A DNA stretch of 8,219 nucleotides from Ruminococcus sp. (GTDB taxonomy: Bacteria > Bacillota > Clostridia > Oscillospirales > Ruminococcaceae): positions 1 to 8,219 of the forward strand of contig JAISHJ010000008.1 in the NCBI GenBank assembly GCA_031262625.1, read 5' to 3'. Below, piece after piece: positions 6,069 to 8,219 of this stretch. The position numbers and the translations under genes are program-made. The notes under the pieces were generated by a model. That model saw only the letters and a list, made by a program, of their open reading frames with translations, did no database searches and was not told the origin of the DNA. Position 1 is the first letter of the stretch, and each line of letters opens with the position of its first letter.

Positions 6069-6791
6069 TTATGCTTCCCTCCGGAGTTCCCAGATTAAAA
6101 TGCTTGCCGCCGCCGCCGCATTAAGCGACTCGACTGCACCTGACATATTTATAGTAATGGACATATCCGCACGATTTGCTATCTCGTCCGGTATGCCGTT
6201 AGCTTCATTTCCGATAATTATCGCGCTTTTTGGCGCAAATTTAACTTTTCTCACGTCTGTAACATCGCCCAAAACCGCCGCGTAGGTTGTATAACCCGAT
6301 AGCAGTTCAAACGGTGTGTCCGTCTCGCATATATTAACATGAAACAGACTTCCCATCGCCGCTCTTGTGCATTTGGGCGAAAATATATCTGCAGTGTTAA
6401 CCGAAATTATGTCGGATATTCCCAACGCCGCCGCCGTGCGGATTATCATTCCAATATTCCCGGGGTCCTGTAACCCCGCTAAAACTATCGCTTTTCCGTC
6501 AAGCGCAAGTTTACAGTCCGGCTTTTTGCAGACTGCAAATATACCTTGCGTTGATTTCGTTTGACTTATACGTTCTGCGATAGAATCCGTTATAATAAAT
6601 GGTTCTTCAAAATGCGCGGAGGATTTTTCTGTGCAGAAAACCCTCTCGGGAACGATTCCGCTCTCTATCGCATCAAAAACAAGCCGCTCGCCTTCAAGCA
6701 CAAATAATCCCAGTTCATCCCTGTATTTTTTATGCTTTGCAAGTTTAATATATTCTTTTATTTTTAGGTTATCCGCAGATATTATATACAT
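6069..6791 (-). CDS. SpoU/TrmH-family RNA 2'-O-methyltransferase
   Basis: This is a 240-residue SPOUT-superfamily enzyme predicted to methylate a ribose 2'-OH in rRNA or tRNA using S-adenosylmethionine. The N-terminal substrate-binding part (residues 1-95) begins MYIISADNLKIKEYIKLAKH and contains GLFVLEGERLV, typical of the RlmB/YsgA-like group. The trefoil-knot methyltransferase domain shows motif 1 (LQDPGNIGMIIRTA, 107-120, with the conserved Asn and Arg), motif 2 (IIIGNEANGIPDEI, 191-204) and motif 3 (INMSGAVESLNAAAAASIL, 214-232). I chose the ATG at 6791 because family members start just before this IxSxDNxKIK segment. An upstream in-frame TTG at 6809 would add MRKQRK but falls in the U-tract of the rplT terminator. 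Neither start has a strong Shine-Dalgarno. Genes of this family commonly follow rplT in Clostridia. The exact nucleotide target is not predictable. Confidence 0.92.
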   Translation of the reverse strand: MYIISADNLKIKEYIKLAKHKKYRDELGLFVLEGERLVFDAIESGIVPERVFCTEKSSAHFEEPFIITDSIAERISQTKSTQGIFAVCKKPDCKLALDGKAIVLAGLQDPGNIGMIIRTAAALGISDIISVNTADIFSPKCTRAAMGSLFHVNICETDTPFELLSGYTTYAAVLGDVTDVRKVKFAPKSAIIIGNEANGIPDEIANRADMSITINMSGAVESLNAAAAASILIWELRREA

Positions 6792-6804
6792 TTTCCGCTG
6801 TTTT

Positions 6805-6837
6805 CTCAAAAAGAGTTAGCGAACCGCGTCCGCTAAC
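6805..6837 (-). terminator. Intrinsic terminator of the infC-rpmI-rplT operon
   Basis: Read on the minus strand, GTTAGCGGAC (6837-6828), loop GCG and GTTCGCTAAC (6824-6815) form a 10-bp stem with one G-U wobble in RNA, followed by TCTTTTTGAG (6814-6805). This is a standard hairpin plus U-tract, 17 nt after the rplT stop codon. It should end most transcripts of the ribosomal operon. The following methyltransferase-topA genes must then rely on readthrough or on a promoter I cannot identify in the short remaining gap. Confidence 0.8.
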
Positions 6838-6854
6838 CCCTTCTATCCTTATGA

Positions 6855-7208
6855 TTAAAGCGCCGCTTTCGCAGTCTCTGTAAGTTTTGTGAATCCCGCT
6901 GCGTCATTAATCGCAATCTCCGAAAGCATCTTGCGATTGAGTGTCACACCGGCTTTTTTAAGCCCGTTTATAAATGTCGAGTAGTTCATACCGTTAAGTT
7001 TGCAAGCCGCCGAAATACGCGTAATCCAAAGACTTCTGAAATCACGTTTTTTGAGTCTGCGCGATATATAAGCGTACTGTCCCGACTTCATTACCGCTTC
7101 TTTAGCCATTTTAAAGTGCTTCGATTTCGCACCCCAATAGCCCTTAGCAAGCTTTAATGTCTTATTCCTTCTTTTGCGCGTAGCCAGCGCACCTTTTACA
7201 CGTGCCAT
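6855..7208 (-). CDS. rplT: 50S ribosomal protein L20
   Basis: This 117-residue, very basic protein is an early-assembling 23S rRNA-binding component of the large subunit, and in several Firmicutes and in E. coli it also represses its own operon. The sequence is full-length and typical: MARVKGALATRKRRNKTLKLAKGYWG at the N-terminus, then the RNA-binding segment YAYISRRLKKRDFRSLWITRI and the globular C-terminal part NGMNYSTFINGLKKAGVTLNRKMLSEIA. The ATG at 7208 follows a GAGG site (7223-7220) at 11-nt spacing. It is third in the universal infC-rpmI-rplT order, 54 nt after rpmI, and a terminator follows it. Nothing unusual was seen in the protein. Confidence 0.98.
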   Translation of the reverse strand: MARVKGALATRKRRNKTLKLAKGYWGAKSKHFKMAKEAVMKSGQYAYISRRLKKRDFRSLWITRISAACKLNGMNYSTFINGLKKAGVTLNRKMLSEIAINDAAGFTKLTETAKAAL

Positions 7209-7262
7209 CTATCTTAAAACCTCGTTATCATTAATTTTTTGCGCGGGTAAAAACGCCCGGGC

Positions 7263-7460
7263 TTATTTGTAGGGTATCAGCACCTTCATGGTTGCCGCGT
7301 TTGCGGGTGCGCAAATCCCGGCGTTACGTCCTTGACGCTTTGATTTGTGAGTTTTTGAGATACGGCGGTGAAGTTTGTTTGCGTGCTGAAATTTAACTTT
7401 ACCTGACCCGGTGATGGAGAAACGTTTCTTCGCACCGGAATGTGATTTTTGCTTGATCAT
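7263..7460 (-). CDS. rpmI: 50S ribosomal protein L35
   Basis: L35 is a small basic large-subunit ribosomal protein. From the ATG at 7460 the product is 65 residues, beginning MIKQKSHSGAKKRFSITGSGKVK and ending KVLIPYK, which matches the family in length (64-66) and in its end motif (usually RLLPYK). An in-frame ATG at 7475 would add MELIK. I reject that start because GGAG (7473-7470) lies 9 nt before the 7460 codon, overlapping the upstream ATG, and nothing resembling a Shine-Dalgarno precedes 7475. The gene starts 31 nt after the infC stop. Residues that are Arg or Lys in many homologues are partly replaced here (for example CAPANAATMK near the C-terminus), but the basic core HANKLHRRISKTHKSKRQGRNAG is intact. 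Confidence 0.95.
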   Translation of the reverse strand: MIKQKSHSGAKKRFSITGSGKVKFQHANKLHRRISKTHKSKRQGRNAGICAPANAATMKVLIPYK

Positions 7461-7469
7461 TTTTATTAG

Positions 7470-7473
7470 CTCC
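7470..7473 (-). promoter_or_regulatory. Shine-Dalgarno site that sets the rpmI start
   Basis: GGAG on the minus strand, 9 nt before the ATG at 7460, decides between two in-frame starts for L35. It overlaps the alternative ATG at 7475, which itself has no upstream purine-rich site. Confidence 0.8.
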
Positions 7474-7491
7474 ATTCCATTTTAATGGGAT

Positions 7492-8196
7492 TTACTTTTT
7501 TTCTTGTGCAGCCTTTTCTGCTGCGCCGGTTTTGCCCGCCGCATCTGACTTGTTAGCCGCACCTGCCGTGCTTACCTTGTCTGCTCCCACAGCCTTGTCA
7601 GCCGCACCTACTGCACCTGCCTTGTCAGCCGTACCTGTTCCCCCTGCCTTGTCTGACGCACCTGACGCACCTGCCGGACTGCCGGACTTTTTCGGGGTAA
7701 GGAGAATCATCATCTGTCTGCCTTCCATGACGGGTCTGCCTTCGTGAGAACCGAATTCGGAGCAGGCTTCACGGAATTTTATGAGAAGTTCTTCGCCGAG
7801 GTGGGGGTGAGCGATAGCGCGCTTGCGGAAGCGAACTTGGACCTTAACTTTGTCGCCGTTTTTGAGAAAGCCGCAGGCGTGGGAAACTTTGGTGTTAAAG
7901 TCATTGGTGTCGATAGTTGAGAACATTCTGATTTCTTTGGTCTCGACGATTTTCTGATTTTTCTTTGCTTCTTTATCGCGTTTGTTCTTCTCGAAGATAA
8001 ACTTGCCGTAGTCCATTATTTTACAGACCGGAGGAACTGCCCCGGGACTGATCATGACTAAATCGAGTTCTTTTTCGTCCGCCATGTTTTGGGCATCTCT
8101 GCCGGAAACGATGCCGAGCTGAGCGCCGTCAGCGCCGATAAGGCGTACTTCGCGTTCACGGATTTGATTATTTATCGGTAATTCTTGTTTTGCTAT
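7492..8196 (-). CDS. infC: Translation initiation factor IF-3, with ATA start codon and repetitive C-terminal tail
   Basis: IF-3 binds the 30S subunit, keeps it apart from the 50S subunit and checks start-codon/initiator-tRNA pairing. The protein is 234 residues from an ATA start at 8196. The N-domain begins (M)AKQELPINNQIREREVRLIG and continues through ELDLVMISPGAVPPVCKIMDYGKF (residues 43-66), followed by the basic linker. The C-domain runs from about KEIRMFSTID to MMILLTPKK (residue 170). Starting at the first ATG (8085) would delete 37 conserved N-domain residues. There is no ATG, GTG or TTG in frame upstream of it, and a GGAGG site sits 8 nt before the ATA. Rare infC starts (AUU in E. 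coli) are the basis of IF-3 autoregulation. Residues 171-234 are an extra Ala/Gly/Lys/Asp/Thr-rich tail absent from ordinary 170-180-residue IF-3. The gene heads the infC-rpmI-rplT operon. Confidence 0.95.
   Translation of the reverse strand: MAKQELPINNQIREREVRLIGADGAQLGIVSGRDAQNMADEKELDLVMISPGAVPPVCKIMDYGKFIFEKNKRDKEAKKNQKIVETKEIRMFSTIDTNDFNTKVSHACGFLKNGDKVKVQVRFRKRAIAHPHLGEELLIKFREACSEFGSHEGRPVMEGRQMMILLTPKKSGSPAGASGASDKAGGTGTADKAGAVGAADKAVGADKVSTAGAANKSDAAGKTGAAEKAAQEKK
7567..7686 (-). repeat. Imperfect tandem repeat encoding the IF-3 Ala/Gly/Asp/Lys tail
   Basis: The plus strand carries CCTTGTC at 7575, 7593, 7620 and 7647, spaced 18, 27 and 27 nt apart. The 27-nt unit (about 7593-7619 and 7620-7646) encodes a degenerate 9-residue period built on ADKAG/ADKAV. 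All spacings are multiples of three, so repeat gain or loss would keep the frame. This points to growth by slippage or unequal recombination at the end of infC. Confidence 0.75.
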
Positions 8197-8202
8197 AGAA
8201 AA

Positions 8203-8209
8203 CCCCTCC
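8203..8209 (-). promoter_or_regulatory. Strong Shine-Dalgarno of infC
   Basis: GGAGGGG on the minus strand; its GGAGG part ends 8 nt before the ATA codon at 8196-8194. This spacing, with the absence of any ATG, GTG or TTG in frame nearby, is the main nucleotide evidence for ATA initiation. The rest of the leader, where an L20-type autoregulatory structure would lie, is beyond the right edge of the window. Confidence 0.85.
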
Positions 8210-8219
8210 AGACGGTGGT

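Noticed and set aside
6792..6809. TTG start for the methyltransferase at 6809
   Set aside because: It lies in the terminator U-tract, lacks a ribosome site and adds six residues (MRKQRK) not expected before the conserved IxSxDNxKIK start.
7241..7262. GC-rich inverted repeat between rpmI and rplT as a terminator or L20 operator
   Set aside because: Only about 4 bp pair across the loop, the GCCCGGGC palindrome competes with itself, and the downstream run is A rather than U in the transcript.
7492..8085. infC starting at the first ATG (8085)
   Set aside because: It would remove 37 conserved residues of the IF-3 N-domain and has no Shine-Dalgarno in front. The ATA at 8196 has both.
1..8219. Defence islands, prophage, CRISPR arrays, tRNA or rRNA genes
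   Set aside because: All protein-coding space is accounted for by recognised genes, and no direct-repeat array, cloverleaf or rRNA-like sequence was seen in the short gaps.

Overview
This 8.2-kb window comes from an endospore-forming Firmicute of the class Clostridia, possibly an uncultured Oscillospirales-type lineage. The evidence is a recognisable alpha/beta-type small acid-soluble spore protein (SASP), Firmicute-type TrmFO and L20/L35/IF3 sequences, strong GGAGG Shine-Dalgarno sites, and a bacteriohemerythrin of the kind common in anaerobes. TAA, TAG and TGA all act as stops, so the standard bacterial code applies. The genus-level guess is inference only.

Every convincing gene is on the minus strand, so the window reads right to left. 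(1) The infC-rpmI-rplT translation operon is at 8196-6855. The infC start is a non-canonical ATA codon behind a strong Shine-Dalgarno, and the protein ends in a 64-residue repetitive Ala/Gly/Lys tail. A hairpin plus U-tract at 6837-6805 closes the operon. (2) A SpoU/TrmH-family RNA 2'-O-methyltransferase (6791-6069) is almost abutted by topA (6066-3997). (3) A 185-bp gene-free gap (3812-3996) holds a perfect 10-bp-arm palindrome, a second GC-rich hairpin, a G-quadruplex motif and bounding inverted repeats. (4) trmFO, plsX and rnc (3811-794) are tightly packed: the trmFO stop and plsX start overlap as TAATG, and rnc overlaps plsX by 14 nt. (5) A bacteriohemerythrin with all seven iron ligands (768-367) lies 25 nt behind rnc. 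(6) The SASP gene (272-1) runs off the left edge and has an unusual Thr/Ser-rich N-terminus.

The gene set is housekeeping: translation initiation and ribosome assembly (IF3, L35, L20), RNA modification and processing (SpoU methyltransferase, TrmFO, RNase III), DNA topology (TopA) and phospholipid synthesis (PlsX), with one oxygen-binding protein and one spore DNA-protecting protein at the end. No defence system, prophage, insertion sequence, CRISPR array, tRNA or rRNA was seen. I find no wholly new system. The points worth a second look are the ATA start and repetitive tail of infC, the structured element between topA and trmFO, the absence of acpP between plsX and rnc, the hemerythrin next to rnc, the SASP N-terminal extension, and an abrupt change of coding-strand composition inside topA.
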